DNA of 64,000 nucleotides from Selenomonas sputigena ATCC 35185 (GCF_000208405.1 NC_015437.1:1-64000), one strand, 5' to 3'. Numbered from the stretch's first letter, positions 1 to 11,739 are shown. Notes: generated by a model not told the origin, from the letters alone. Numbers and translations are program-made.

Positions 1-4
1 AAAA

Positions 5-34
5 TGTGGATAAGATGCACGCAAATTATACACA
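5..34. promoter_or_regulatory. DnaA boxes upstream of dnaA (oriC, first part)
   Basis: Two perfect DnaA boxes matching TTATNCACA are visible. TGTGGATAA at 5-13 is the minus-strand orientation and TTATACACA at 26-34 is the plus orientation. They lie within 70 bases of the dnaA start, so they may serve both as the left half of the origin and as autoregulatory sites for dnaA. The rest of this half lies outside the window. Confidence 0.85.
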
Positions 35-70
35 TGTGCACGAAATTTGTTGACAAGAAAGGACAGATCC

Positions 71-1537
71 ATGGAACAATCCGAACTGCAGGCAATTTGG
101 GAGCAAATCCTGCAGAAAGTTCTCGAACAGCGCTCATTGACGGAACTTGCTCTCAACGACTGGCTGCGCCCCGTAAAGCCGCTTTCTCTTTCCGACACCA
201 CCCTCGTGCTCGGCGCACCGACATCGCTCGCCAGGGAATGGATTGTAAAACGTTACATCCCTTTTCTGGAAGACGCCGTGCTCGATATTGCAAAGAAAAA
301 ACTCAAGATCGAAATCAAAAACCTCAACATCGAACCTGCGCCCACTTCTCCGCCTGTTCAGGAAACGCTTCTGACGGAAACGGGCACAAATCCTTCCGTA
401 CAGGAAGTCAAGGATGCGAAAAAAATTCCCGTTCCGTCACAAAATGCAGCACCAAAAAAAGAAGACGGCAGCCGCTCCTATGAACCGCCGGGCATGATTG
501 CTCCCGGAGACGCCTCGTCCCTGAACTCTCACTACACCTTCGACACCTTCGTCACGGGCAATTCCAACCGCTTCGCCCATGCGGCGGCGCTCGCCGTCGC
601 CGAATCGCCGGGCAGGGTATACAACCCCTTCTTCATGTACGGCGGCGTAGGACTCGGCAAGACGCATCTCATGCACGCCATCGGACACAAGATCCTCGAA
701 AAATTTCCCCAGATGCGCGTCCTCTACATTTCGAGCGAAAAATTCACGAATGAACTCATCAACTCCATCCGAGACGGCAATCCCGAATCCTTCCGCCAGA
801 AATACCGCAACATCGACGTCCTGCTCGTCGACGACATCCAATTCCTCTCGAAGAAAGAGCACACGCAGGAAGAATTCTTCCATACGTTCAACACGCTGCA
901 CGACGCCAACAAGCATATCATCCTGTCGAGCGACCGCCATCCGCGCGAGATTCAGACGCTTGAAGATCGTCTGCGCTCACGCTTTGAATGGGGTCTCATC
1001 ACGGACATCCAGGCGCCCGATCTCGAAACGCGCATAGCGATTCTCCGAAAGAAAGCCGCGCTTGAGCACCTCGACGTGCCGAACGATGTGATGTTCTCCA
1101 TCGCCAACCGCATCGACAACAACATCCGCGAGCTAGAAGGCGCATTGACGAGGGTCGTCGCCTACGCCTCGCTGACAAAGCAGCCCGTCACGACGTCCCT
1201 TGTCAACGAGGCTCTCGCCAATATCTTCCCGGAGGAAAAGACGCGCGAAGTGACCATGGAGCTCATCCAAGAAGTCGTCGCTTCCTACTTCAAGCTGCGC
1301 CTCGATGATCTGCACGGCAAGAAGCGAACGAGAAACCTCGCCATGCCGCGCCAGATCGCCATGTACCTGTGCCGCGAGCTGACGGGCAACTCCCTGCCGC
1401 AAATCGGCAATTCCTTCGGCGGACGCGACCACACGACGGTCATCCATGCCTGCGACAAGATCGGCAAAGAACGAAAAGAAGACAGCAAACTCGACCGCAC
1501 GATCGAGCAGCTAATGCAGCGCATCGAAAGCCTCTGA
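71..1537 (+). CDS. dnaA: chromosomal replication initiator DnaA
   Basis: Replication initiator that binds DnaA boxes and melts the origin. The 488-residue protein has an N-terminal helicase-interaction domain, a low-complexity linker at about residues 90-150, an AAA+ domain with Walker [10 protein letters not shown] at 191-199 and Walker [10 protein letters not shown] at 251-259, and a C-terminal HTH with the DnaA signature [10 protein letters not shown]. The ATG at 71 is chosen because AAAGGA lies 7 bases upstream; an in-frame ATG at 47 has no comparable ribosome site. DnaA boxes flank the gene on both sides, the usual bipartite oriC layout. Confidence 0.98.
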   Translation: MEQSELQAIWEQILQKVLEQRSLTELALNDWLRPVKPLSLSDTTLVLGAPTSLAREWIVKRYIPFLEDAVLDIAKKKLKIEIKNLNIEPAPTSPPVQETLLTETGTNPSVQEVKDAKKIPVPSQNAAPKKEDGSRSYEPPGMIAPGDASSLNSHYTFDTFVTGNSNRFAHAAALAVAESPGRVYNPFFMYGGVGLGKTHLMHAIGHKILEKFPQMRVLYISSEKFTNELINSIRDGNPESFRQKYRNIDVLLVDDIQFLSKKEHTQEEFFHTFNTLHDANKHIILSSDRHPREIQTLEDRLRSRFEWGLITDIQAPDLETRIAILRKKAALEHLDVPNDVMFSIANRIDNNIRELEGALTRVVAYASLTKQPVTTSLVNEALANIFPEEKTREVTMELIQEVVASYFKLRLDDLHGKKRTRNLAMPRQIAMYLCRELTGNSLPQIGNSFGGRDHTTVIHACDKIGKERKEDSKLDRTIEQLMQRIESL

Positions 1538-1567
1538 ACCACTCCCTGCCCCGTCCGTGCATAACCC

Positions 1568-1746
1568 TGTGGAAAAGCACCATGAAATCCTGTGTCCAAT
1601 ATGTGCACAATTTTTATTTTCGCTTTCCCCTGTGGAAATGTGGATATTCCAGTACGTCTTGTCAACATCTTTCCCACAAGGCTCCTTCATTGGTATCAAA
1701 AGCCCCAAAAGCCTTTTCCACATTTCCACAGCCCCTACTACTATTA
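1568..1746. other. oriC: oriC unwinding region: DnaA-box cluster plus DnaA-trio
   Basis: The 289-base dnaA-dnaN spacer holds a run of near-consensus DnaA boxes. Minus-oriented ones are at 1568-1576, 1602-1610, 1631-1639 and 1639-1647. Plus-oriented TTTTCCACA (1714-1722) and ATTTCCACA (1722-1730) overlap by one base. They are followed by a short GC stretch (1731-1734) and CTACTACTATTA at 1735-1746, which on the bottom strand reads 3'-GATGATGATAAT-5', four DnaA-trio repeats. AT-rich sequence follows. This order matches the basal unwinding module described in Bacillus subtilis. Functional assignment is inferred from that match. Confidence 0.85.
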
Positions 1747-1826
1747 CGGCTATGCTTTTCTATATTCTTGTACTATAAGTCAATAAGGCACATCACGCGA
1801 AACGAATCATCAAAAAGGAGAATCCC

Positions 1827-2939
1827 ATGAAATTCACCTGCCATAAGAATGAACTTGCCCAAGCGATTCAGCTCGTTTCCAAGGCCATTGCCAACAAGCC
1901 TCAGACACCGATCCTCTCAGGCATATACATGGAGGCTACAAACAACCAAGTAGAACTTCATGCCACAGACAATGAAATGGGCATCATCAGCATCATCCCT
2001 TCCGAAGTGGAACAGGAGGGAAAACTTGTCCTATCGGGACGCTACATGCAGGAGGTCATTCGCCGCCTTCCCGGAGAAACCGTCACGATCTCCCAAGAAA
2101 TCGACGAAAACATCAGCAAGATCCAATCGGCCGCTTCCAACTTCACGCTTCTTTCCATGCCGGCCAATGACTTTCCAACGGTAAAGCGTCTGGAAGACGG
2201 CATTCGTTTCAAAATTCAGGACAACGTGCTTCGAGACATCATCAAAAAGACGGTATTCGCCTGCTCGACAGATGAAGCGCGTCCCGTCTTTACCGGCTGC
2301 CAGATGGAAATCAACGGAGAAACTCTGAAGATGGCGGCGACGAACACGCATCGTCTCTCCGTAAAAAAAGAAGTGATTGCAAACCTTTCGGGCGATCTTC
2401 ATATCATCATTCCCGCAAAAATACTCAATGAGCTTTTGCGCGCCTTGAATTCCGACATGCCCGTCGAGGTTGACGTCTGCTGCTCGTCGAACCAAGCGAG
2501 CTTCCAGTTCGAGAACGTCGTATTGATGTCCCGTCTGATCGAAGGGCAATTCCCCAATTATGACAGCGTCATACCGAAAAACTTCGCTACGACGGTAACG
2601 CTCGACACGGAAGACTTTCTTGCCGCTGTCGACCGCGTATCCTTAATCTCGCGCTCCGCCGACTACAATATCATTCGCCTGGAATTTGGCGGCAATCAGG
2701 TTCATATCTCGTCGAACAGCCCCGATATAGGAAAGGCAGACGAAATCGTCGCCGCTTCCATCGATGGCCCTGCCGTCAACATCGCCTTCAATGCGAAATA
2801 TGTCACTGACGTTTTGAAGAACATCGACAGCAAAAACTTTCGTTTTCTCTTGAATCAAAGCCTGCAGGCGGCAGCTGTGCGCGAGGAGGACAATCCCACT
2901 TTCGTCTACATCGTCACGCCTGTGCGCACGCAGAATTGA
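1827..2939 (+). CDS. dnaN: DNA polymerase III sliding clamp (beta subunit)
   Basis: Processivity clamp that encircles DNA and tethers the replicative polymerase. The 370-residue length and the three-domain pattern fit bacterial DnaN. Recognisable segments include KPQTPILSGIY near residue 25, TDEARPVFTGC near 148-158 and the C-terminal IVTPVR motif. AAAGGAG lies just upstream of the ATG. It follows the origin spacer and leads directly into recF with only six bases between, so the two are likely co-transcribed. Confidence 0.98.
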   Translation: MKFTCHKNELAQAIQLVSKAIANKPQTPILSGIYMEATNNQVELHATDNEMGIISIIPSEVEQEGKLVLSGRYMQEVIRRLPGETVTISQEIDENISKIQSAASNFTLLSMPANDFPTVKRLEDGIRFKIQDNVLRDIIKKTVFACSTDEARPVFTGCQMEINGETLKMAATNTHRLSVKKEVIANLSGDLHIIIPAKILNELLRALNSDMPVEVDVCCSSNQASFQFENVVLMSRLIEGQFPNYDSVIPKNFATTVTLDTEDFLAAVDRVSLISRSADYNIIRLEFGGNQVHISSNSPDIGKADEIVAASIDGPAVNIAFNAKYVTDVLKNIDSKNFRFLLNQSLQAAAVREEDNPTFVYIVTPVRTQN

Positions 2940-2945
2940 TGTGCG

Positions 2946-4055
2946 ATGAAAGCAAAGAGCCTCCGTCTGAAATGTTTTCGCAACTATGAAGAGCTTGACC
3001 TCAGTCTGTCTCCCAATATCAACGTCTTTCTCGGCGAAAACGCGCAGGGAAAGACGAATATTGCGGAGGCTCTTTACTATGCGGCGATCGGTCGTTCGCA
3101 TCGAACGAATGCGGATGCCGACCTCATCGCTTGGGATGCTCCTGCAGCGAAAATTGGGCTTCTTTTTGAGCGTCTTGACGTGGAAAATACGCTGGAATTT
3201 CAATTTCAACGCGGCAGACGCCGTTCCATCCGCAAGAATGGCGAGCCGATTAAAACAAAGGAGCTTTTCGGCGTATTCAATGCCGTCCTCTTCTCCCCCG
3301 AGGATCTCTTCCTCATCAAGGGGGCGCCCGCTGAGAGAAGACGCTTCCTCGACGGGGAAATCTCACAGGCAAGTCCCTCCTACGGCCATGAACTGATGCA
3401 GTATACGCGGATTCTCACGCAAAGGAACAGCCTGTTGAAGAAGATTCGGGAGCGCCGTGCGGGAAAGGAAATGCTTTCCCTCTGGGATGAGCAGCTTGCC
3501 AAAAGCGCCGCGCACATCGTCGAGAAGCGTTTTCTCGCCGTCAAAAAGCTCAACATGCTGGCGAACCTCATGCAAAGGCGGATTTCTGCAGGGAAAGAAA
3601 ATCTTTCCCTTTCGTATGAGCTTTGCGGTGCAGAGGAAGAGCCGCCTTGCGTGACAGAGGAGCTTGTTCCATGGTATAATAAGAAGTTGGAGGAGTCCTT
3701 GGATCTTGACGTCCTGCGCGGCTCGACGAGCGTCGGCCCGCAGAGGGATGACATCCGTCTTGAAGTGAACGGCGTCAACCTTCGCTCCTTCGGTTCGCAG
3801 GGGCAGCAGCGCACGGGCGTTCTCGCCCTGAAGCTTTCCGAATTGGAGTTTCTTCGCTCGGAGACGGGAGAATATCCGGTACTTCTGCTCGATGACGTCA
3901 TGAGCGAGCTGGACGGCACGCGCAGGGAGAAACTCCTGGACTTCATCGGCAGAGAGCATATACAGACCTTGCTCACGGCGACGGATGCCGCATATCTGCC
4001 GGAAAAATTTATGGGGAATATCTTCCATGTGCGAGCAGGGAAAATATTTACTTGA
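2946..4055 (+). CDS. recF: DNA replication and repair protein RecF
   Basis: SMC-like ATPase that helps load RecA at single-strand gaps. Walker A GENAQGKTN is at residues 30-38, the ABC-type signature FGSQGQQRT is near residue 282, and Walker B LLLDDVMSELD lies close to residue 315. The 369-residue length is normal. The small S4-domain gene (yaaA) that many Firmicutes carry between dnaN and recF is absent; recF starts six bases after dnaN. Its stop codon overlaps the left arm of a perfect hairpin. Confidence 0.97.
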   Translation: MKAKSLRLKCFRNYEELDLSLSPNINVFLGENAQGKTNIAEALYYAAIGRSHRTNADADLIAWDAPAAKIGLLFERLDVENTLEFQFQRGRRRSIRKNGEPIKTKELFGVFNAVLFSPEDLFLIKGAPAERRRFLDGEISQASPSYGHELMQYTRILTQRNSLLKKIRERRAGKEMLSLWDEQLAKSAAHIVEKRFLAVKKLNMLANLMQRRISAGKENLSLSYELCGAEEEPPCVTEELVPWYNKKLEESLDLDVLRGSTSVGPQRDDIRLEVNGVNLRSFGSQGQQRTGVLALKLSELEFLRSETGEYPVLLLDDVMSELDGTRREKLLDFIGREHIQTLLTATDAAYLPEKFMGNIFHVRAGKIFT

Positions 4056-4085
4056 TACTATATGGAAGTTTTTCCATATAGTATC
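4054..4085. repeat. perfect 14-bp inverted repeat at the end of recF
   Basis: GATACTATATGGAA (4054-4067), loop GTTT, then its exact complement (4072-4085). It begins inside the recF stop codon. No T-tract follows on either strand, so it does not look like an intrinsic terminator. It separates recF from the DciA-like gene and could modulate mRNA stability or translation, or be a protein-binding site. Confidence 0.85.
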
Positions 4086-4118
4086 AGAAAGAATCCTTAC
4101 TTTGGGGAAGGGCAGACC

Positions 4119-5088
4119 ATGAAACGCTCCTATCGCCGCAATCCCGGCATGGAAAAAATCAATCAGGTGATACCAAAAAGCATCCATGCTCTGGGCAAGA
4201 AGATCGAGCGCACCTATCAGGAACGCTTCGTCCTCGCGCGTTGGCCGGAAATCGTCGGCGAAGGCATCGCCTCGCACGTCCAGCCGATTGGCATCGAAGG
4301 CGAAAAGCTCCTGCTCCATGCCTCTGTGCCCGCCTGGCGAAACGAGATCACGCTCATGCAGATGACGATACTCGCGCGCTTCAACACCTTTGCAGGTTTC
4401 GAGATGGTGAAGGAACTCGCCTTTTCTTGGAAAAAAGGCGACATCGTTCTCTTTCAGGCTTCGGGGCGTGTGCAGGAAGAAGCTGACGAGCAGGAAGCAT
4501 ACCGAAAGGCTCTGCGGGAGATGACATTGACCGAGGAGGAGCAGGAGGCATGCGAAAGAAGCGTTTCTCTCGTCAGCGAGGAACGTCTGCGGAAGAAACT
4601 TCGGCATATATCTCAGCGGCGAAAGAAGCGTGAGAAAGCGCTTCTTTCGCTCGGTGAGAAGCCTTGCCCGCAATGCGGCAAGCTGTTTTCCGGCGAAGGC
4701 GTGTGCCCTTCCTGCACCTGCAGGGAGCGGCGCGAAAGACGCCGCTCGGTTCGCCGCCATTTGCTCGATCTTCCGTGGGCGCGCTATGCGGACATCAAAG
4801 ATCATCTTCGTTGCACGCCCGCCATGGTCGCTTCCGAGCGCACGCGTCTTGTGCAGGAGCTTGCCCGCCGCATCGAATTCGGCGATTGGGAGAGTCTGGA
4901 GGCGAAGACGCTCGTCATGCTCTACCGCTCGCTGCGGCCGGAGCAGCTCACGGAGGACGTCGTGCGCCGCACGCTTTACGATCTTCGCCGCGAGATGGCG
5001 GAAGGAACGGTGTTCCGTCCCTTCCCCAAGCGCTCGGAGGTCATGAAAAAGACGGCAAAACGGGGCGCGAAGAGCGGGGAGGGATTTC

Positions 5089-5111
<23 letters not shown>
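4119..5111 (+). CDS. DUF721 (DciA-like) protein with zinc-ribbon extension
   Basis: Residues 1-115 match the DUF721 family, whose characterised member DciA loads the replicative helicase in bacteria lacking DnaC/DnaI. The recF-gyrB location fits a replication role, but function here is inferred. Unlike short DUF721 proteins, this one has about 215 further residues. They include a highly charged segment, a C4 zinc-ribbon (CPQCGK ... CPSC, about residues 182-203) and an Arg-rich C-terminus. The ATG at 4119 is preferred because GGGGAAGGG lies 6 bases upstream; an in-frame ATG at 4062 falls inside the hairpin and has no ribosome site. The 3' end overlaps the next gene by 23 bases. Confidence 0.8.
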
Positions 5112-7462
<2,351 letters not shown>

Positions 7463-7480
7463 GAACATATAGAAAAAAAC

Positions 7481-7539
7481 GGAATCCATTCTTCTGAAAT
7501 CATGATATAATGATAAAGAAGGAATGGATTCCATTTTTT
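7481..7539 (+). terminator. terminator-like inverted repeat after gyrB enclosing a -10 box
   Basis: GGAATCCATTC (7481) pairs with GGAATGGATTCC (7521-7532) and is followed by six T. The 20-odd base loop contains TATAAT at 7506-7511, correctly placed for the ATPase gene that starts at 7560. The element could end gyrB transcription, act as an operator for the next gene, or both. No good -35 is seen. Confidence 0.6.
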
Positions 7540-7559
7540 ATTATCACAAGGAGAATATC

Positions 7560-8774
7560 ATGAAACTGATCGAGCGTGCATCTTATATGGATTTCCTGCA
7601 GCGCAATCGTGAGCGTCCTATCATCAAGGTGGTATCGGGCGTGCGCCGCTGCGGCAAATCCACGTTGTTTTCCCTCTACCAGCATCATTTGCTGCAAGAC
7701 GGCGTGACAGAAGAGCAGATTCACGTCATCAACTTCGAGAATCTGGAATTTGAAGACCTGCAGGAGTATCATGCTCTGTACCGCTATGTATGCGAAAGGC
7801 TCGTGCCGGGAAAGTGGAATTACGTCTTTCTCGATGAGATACAACATGTGCCGCAGTTTGAAAAGGCCGTGGACAGTCTCTTCATCAAGGAAAAAGTGGA
7901 TATCTATATCACGGGATCGAACGCTTATTTCATGTCGAGCGATCTGGCCACCTTGCTTTCCGGCCGCTATGTGGAGCTTCGTATGCTTCCTTTGTCCTTT
8001 CGGGAATTCTGCAGCCGCGAGATGCTGCAAGAAAGATTCAGTCTGCGGGAGCTGTACGAAAAGTATACGAGAGAAAGTTCCTTTCCCTATGCCATGCAGC
8101 TTGACGGACGAGAGAAGGATATCAACGAGTACATGCAAGGCATATACAGCACGATTCTTTTGAAAGATATCGTGGCGCGTCTGCGCATTGCTGACGCCAA
8201 GATGCTCGAAAGCGTTACGAAGTATCTCTTCCTTCATGTAGGAAGTCTGCTTTCTCCCAAGAAGATAGCGGATTCTATGACGAGTGCGGGAAGAAAGATC
8301 GACGCCAAGACGGTGGAGCGATACTTGCAGGGCTTGCAGGACGGACTTCTCGTCTATCAAGCTGATCGCTTCAACCTTGTCGGCAAGGAAGTGCTGCGCA
8401 TCAATTCAAAATACTATGTGGTCGACGTTGCCATGCGCTTTTTCCTCATCGGCAGGAAGGGGCAGGATACGGGGCATGTACTGGAAAATATCGTCTATTT
8501 GGAGCTTCTGCGGCGTGGTTATCGCGTCTACGTCGGTGCTCTGCCGAGCGGCGAAGTCGACTTCGTAGTGCAGAATGAAAAAGGTCATGTCTACATCCAA
8601 GTGGCAGAATCGACCCAGCAGCCGGAGGTTCTGGAACGTGAGTTGAAATCCTTGCGATCGATCAAGGATAATTACCCGAAATATCTTCTTACCTTGGACG
8701 AAGTGAATGCGACGGCGGATTACGACGGCATAAAGAAGAGGAATGTCCTGCGCTGGTTATTGGAAGAGGAATGA
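7560..8774 (+). CDS. AAA ATPase with DUF4143 domain
   Basis: A 404-residue member of the AAA_14/DUF4143 family: P-loop GVRRCGKST at residues 28-36, Walker B VFLDEIQHV, a sensor-like ITGSNAYF, and a C-terminal DUF4143 region with a nuclease-like PSGEVDFVVQ segment. These proteins are common in anaerobes and often appear as isolated single genes; their biological role is poorly known. ATG 7560 follows AAGGAG. The gene stands alone between gyrB and the convergent dha genes, bounded by hairpins on both sides. Confidence 0.88.
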   Translation: MKLIERASYMDFLQRNRERPIIKVVSGVRRCGKSTLFSLYQHHLLQDGVTEEQIHVINFENLEFEDLQEYHALYRYVCERLVPGKWNYVFLDEIQHVPQFEKAVDSLFIKEKVDIYITGSNAYFMSSDLATLLSGRYVELRMLPLSFREFCSREMLQERFSLRELYEKYTRESSFPYAMQLDGREKDINEYMQGIYSTILLKDIVARLRIADAKMLESVTKYLFLHVGSLLSPKKIADSMTSAGRKIDAKTVERYLQGLQDGLLVYQADRFNLVGKEVLRINSKYYVVDVAMRFFLIGRKGQDTGHVLENIVYLELLRRGYRVYVGALPSGEVDFVVQNEKGHVYIQVAESTQQPEVLERELKSLRSIKDNYPKYLLTLDEVNATADYDGIKKRNVLRWLLEEE

Positions 8775-8820
8775 AATAGGGCTGTGCTGACATCTCCACG
8801 ACGTCGGCACAGCCCTATTT
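8774..8820. terminator. bidirectional terminator
   Basis: AAATAGGGCTGTGC (8774-8787) pairs perfectly with GCACAGCCCTATTT (8807-8820). It lies between the convergent ATPase and dhaM genes and ends in T or A runs suited to termination in either direction. Confidence 0.85.
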
Positions 8821-8836
8821 GCTGGACGATTCTTCC

Positions 8837-9223
8837 CTATATCCCGATTTTGTGCATATCCCGCGCCTGCTGCATCTTTCCCGCCAAGTCTTCGAGCGCG
8901 GTTCCTGAAGAAGCTTCGACGGCGGCGAGGACGACGCCCTCGACGAGCGGGGCGTCGATGAGTTTGAGGCGGCGGTCTGACATGGATTCGAGAACCATTT
9001 CCGCCGTCATGACGGCGCTTCCCATATCCATGAAGAGGGCGACGCCGTCGTCCGTATAGGCCTTGTCGATAGCGGCGGCGATCTTCTCATAGCTTGTGCC
9101 CAGACTGCCGTCCTCCATGCCCCCGGCGGCGACGATCGTTACATCGCGTGCCATCATTTTGGCGACTTCGGCGACGCCTTCCGCAAGTTTTTCGCTATGG
9201 GAAACAACGACGATGCTGAACAT
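8837..9223 (-). CDS. dhaM: PTS-dependent dihydroxyacetone kinase phosphotransferase subunit DhaM
   Basis: EIIA-Man-fold subunit that passes phosphate from HPr to the ADP bound on DhaL. The 128-residue protein is single-domain, as in Gram-positives, lacking the HPr and EI-like extensions of the E. coli enzyme. The phosphorylatable His is His9 in IVVVSHSEK. MF start at 9223 with a G-rich ribosome site. It is the third gene of the minus-strand dhaK-dhaL-dhaM set. Confidence 0.92.
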   Translation of the reverse strand: MFSIVVVSHSEKLAEGVAEVAKMMARDVTIVAAGGMEDGSLGTSYEKIAAAIDKAYTDDGVALFMDMGSAVMTAEMVLESMSDRRLKLIDAPLVEGVVLAAVEASSGTALEDLAGKMQQARDMHKIGI

Positions 9224-9236
9224 GATGCCCGCCCCC

Positions 9237-9857
9237 TTACATGGCGTCTGCCATGGCACGCAGCATGAAGGAGGAGGATACGGCGCCCGGATCTCTGTGG
9301 CCGAGACTGCGCTCGCCGAGGTAACTCGCGCGTCCCTTGGTGGCGACGAGATCCTTCGTGCGCTCCGCGCCCTTTTCAGCGGCGACAGCGGCGGCTTCCA
9401 AGGCCTCCTTGAGTGTCTTCTTCGCTTCTACGGCTTCACGCATGGCACGTTCGGCAGGGCAAAGGGCGTCGAGCATGGTCTTTTCCCCGATGGTCGATTT
9501 GCCGCGCATCTTTATGCCCGCGACGGAGGCGGAAAATGCTGCGAGAAAGTCTTCGGCGGAAAGCTCCATCTTTCCCTTGAGCGCGTCGCCCGCCTTCATG
9601 AAAGCCGTGCCGTAGAGAGGGCCCGAAGCTCCGCCGACGCTCGATACGACGGCCATGCCGATGCCCTTGAATATGGCGCCGCTGTCCTTTCCGATGAGCG
9701 AAGGAAGCTTTTCCATCACGGTTTTTGCACCGCGCGCCATATTGATGCCGTGATCTCCATCGCCGATGGCGCTGTCCAGCTCGGTCAGGACATCCTTTTC
9801 CGCTTCGATTTTTTCAGAGATCGCTTTCATGATTTCAAGCAGCTTTTTCGTATCCAT
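9237..9857 (-). CDS. dhaL: dihydroxyacetone kinase ADP-binding subunit DhaL
   Basis: Carries tightly bound ADP that is rephosphorylated by DhaM and donates phosphate to dihydroxyacetone on DhaK. The metal/ADP-binding Asp cluster DSAIGDGDHG is near residues 29-38 and the conserved GGASGPLYGT follows. 206 residues, normal for DhaL. The start at 9857 (MDTKK) is preferred over 9872 because AAGGGG lies 7 bases before it. Thirteen bases separate it from dhaM. Confidence 0.93.
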   Translation of the reverse strand: MDTKKLLEIMKAISEKIEAEKDVLTELDSAIGDGDHGINMARGAKTVMEKLPSLIGKDSGAIFKGIGMAVVSSVGGASGPLYGTAFMKAGDALKGKMELSAEDFLAAFSASVAGIKMRGKSTIGEKTMLDALCPAERAMREAVEAKKTLKEALEAAAVAAEKGAERTKDLVATKGRASYLGERSLGHRDPGAVSSSFMLRAMADAM

Positions 9858-9909
9858 ACATTGCCCCTTCATTCTTTGTTCCGTCCCGTTTCAAAGAGTT
9901 TTTTCCCGT

Positions 9910-10674
9910 TTATTTTTTCCAGGCAAGCGTATCGGCTTTGGCGTCGTAAAGGCGCTTCATATCCTCGTCAAGACGCAGGAGCGTCAGAGAGAATCCCGCC
10001 ATCTCGATGGCTGTCATATAGTTGCCGACCATCGTGTCGTATACCTTGACGCCTTTTTCCTTCAAGTAGTCCTGCACGAAGCTGTTGATGATGTAAAGCT
10101 CCATCAAGGGGGTTGCACCCATGCCGTTGACGAGGACGACGACCTCCTTGCCGGAGTAGTCGAGGTCGGCAAGAATAGTATCAAGGAGTCTCTTCGCCGC
10201 TTCGTTGGCCGAGAGCATCTTCTCGCGGCTCGTGCCCGGCTCGCCATGGATGCCGATGCCGATCTCGACTTCGTCTTCTGCGAGCGTGAATCCGTGCTTT
10301 CCGGCAGCGGGAACGGTGCATGGGGCGATCGCCATGCCCATCGAGCGGACGTTCTTGATGACGCTTTCGGCGCACGCTTTGACCTCGGCGAGGGAGGCGC
10401 CCTCTTCGGCACGTGCCCCTGCGATCTTATGGACAAAGATCGTTCCGGCGACGCCGCGCCTGCCCGTCGTATAGAGGCTGTCCTTGACGGCGACATCATC
10501 GTTGACGATGACGTAGTCGGCGTTGACGCTTTCATCCTTCGCCATGTCAATCGCCATTTCGAAGTTCAGGACATCGCCCGTATAATTCTTGACGATCGCG
10601 AGGACTCCCGCATCTGTGGCGACGGCCTTGATTCCTTCATAAATCTGATCGGGCGTCGGCGAGGTGAATACGGA
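9910..10674 (-). pseudogene. dhaK: dhaK, 5'-truncated dihydroxyacetone kinase subunit
   Basis: About 254 codons similar to DhaK, beginning at VFTSPTPDQIYEGIKA and including the IGIGIHGEPG segment with the substrate-binding His and the C-terminal GNYMTAIEMAG. Full DhaK is about 330 residues; the first 80-90, with the GGGSGHEP region, are missing. Upstream the frame runs straight into a TGA that ends a truncated phosphomannomutase in the same reading frame. No start codon with a good ribosome site exists before MAIDMA at 10557. Either a deletion removed the 5' end here, or the sequence is misassembled. Confidence 0.85.
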
Positions 10675-11658
10675 TCAGCGATGGTGACGGAGGTGAAGCT
10701 CGTTTTCCAGAAAGTCGGTCAGTTCGTCGGAAGTGATCGAATCCGTGACGATCGTTGACTTTGGATAGTCGGGCGCTAGGATGGCCGCCATCATGGCGAT
10801 GAGCGCATTGCGGTTGATTTCCTCGCCCGTGGGCAGGACGGCGCTCATGCGGTCGACATCGGTATCAAAGATCAGGCCGAGATCGGCGTGATTTTCGAGG
10901 ACGGCTTCACAGATGGCGGCCATCGCTTCGCGGTTTTCGGGGTTCGGGATATGGTTTGGGAACATGCCGTCCGGCTCTAAGTAGCGGCTGCCCGTAGTGT
11001 CTGCTCCCAGCGGGGCGAGCACCTTCGTGGCAAAGAAGCCGCCGCTGCCGTTGCCGGCGTCGACTGCGATGCGCATGCCGGCAAGAGGTTTCTCCTCGGG
11101 CGCGGCGGAAATCCCCTCGCAAATCTTCTTCTGCAGATGGTCGACATAGACGGAGATGAGGTCAAACTTCTCGGCTTCTTTTTCGTCTCCTTGGACCAGG
11201 GGATTCTTCGAGGCATAGGAAAGAACCTTCTTGATGTCGCTCGCTTCGAGTCCGCCTTTCTCCGTGAAGAATTTCATGCCGTTTCGGTTGTAGGGCAGAT
11301 GGCTCGCCGTGATCATGATGGAGCCGTCGGCCCTTGTCTCATCGAAGAGGATGGACATGAACATCGCGGGCGTGGAAGAAAGGCCGCAGTCGAGCGCTCG
11401 GACGCCGCGGGAAAGAAGAGCGGCGAGTATGGCACGCTTCAAGCAGGGAGCGGAAATGCGCGAGTCGTGTCCGACGGCGATCGTCATTTCCTGCGCTTTC
11501 CTGCCGATCTTCTCTTCAAGGAAATTTACGAAGCCGTTCGCGATGCGGCCTGCAACTTCTTCCGTCAGATTGACGGACTCGTCGGCGACGCCGGATACGG
11601 CAACGCCGCGCACGTCGCTGCCGTTCTGCAATTTTATCCATTGTTTTTCCGCAATCAT
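10675..11658 (-). pseudogene. phosphomannomutase/phosphoglucomutase, 3'-truncated
   Basis: Alpha-D-phosphohexomutase family. The catalytic phosphoserine loop ITASHLPYNRNG and the metal loop FDTDVDRM are present, but the protein stops after 327 residues at LHLRHHR. Family members of this type continue with an FKRGYKN-like segment and run to roughly 500 residues, so the phosphate-binding C-terminal domain is lost. Start MIAEK at 11658 has GGGGGG upstream. It would normally make mannose-1-phosphate for ManC, so its loss matters for the GDP-mannose genes at 41-44 and 62 kb unless another mutase exists. Confidence 0.82.
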
Positions 11659-11698
11659 GGCAATCCCCCCATGGTGCATTCCATTTTCTTCAGGGTAT

Positions 11699-11707
11699 AT
11701 TATACCA
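11699..11707 (-). promoter_or_regulatory. extended -10 promoter before the phosphomannomutase fragment
   Basis: On the minus strand TGGTATAAT, an extended -10 element, lies about 40 bases before the phosphomannomutase start. No convincing -35 is seen, which is normal for this class. Confidence 0.5.
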
Positions 11708-11739
11708 TATTTTTGGAATAATTTGCGTTTTTTATTCTG

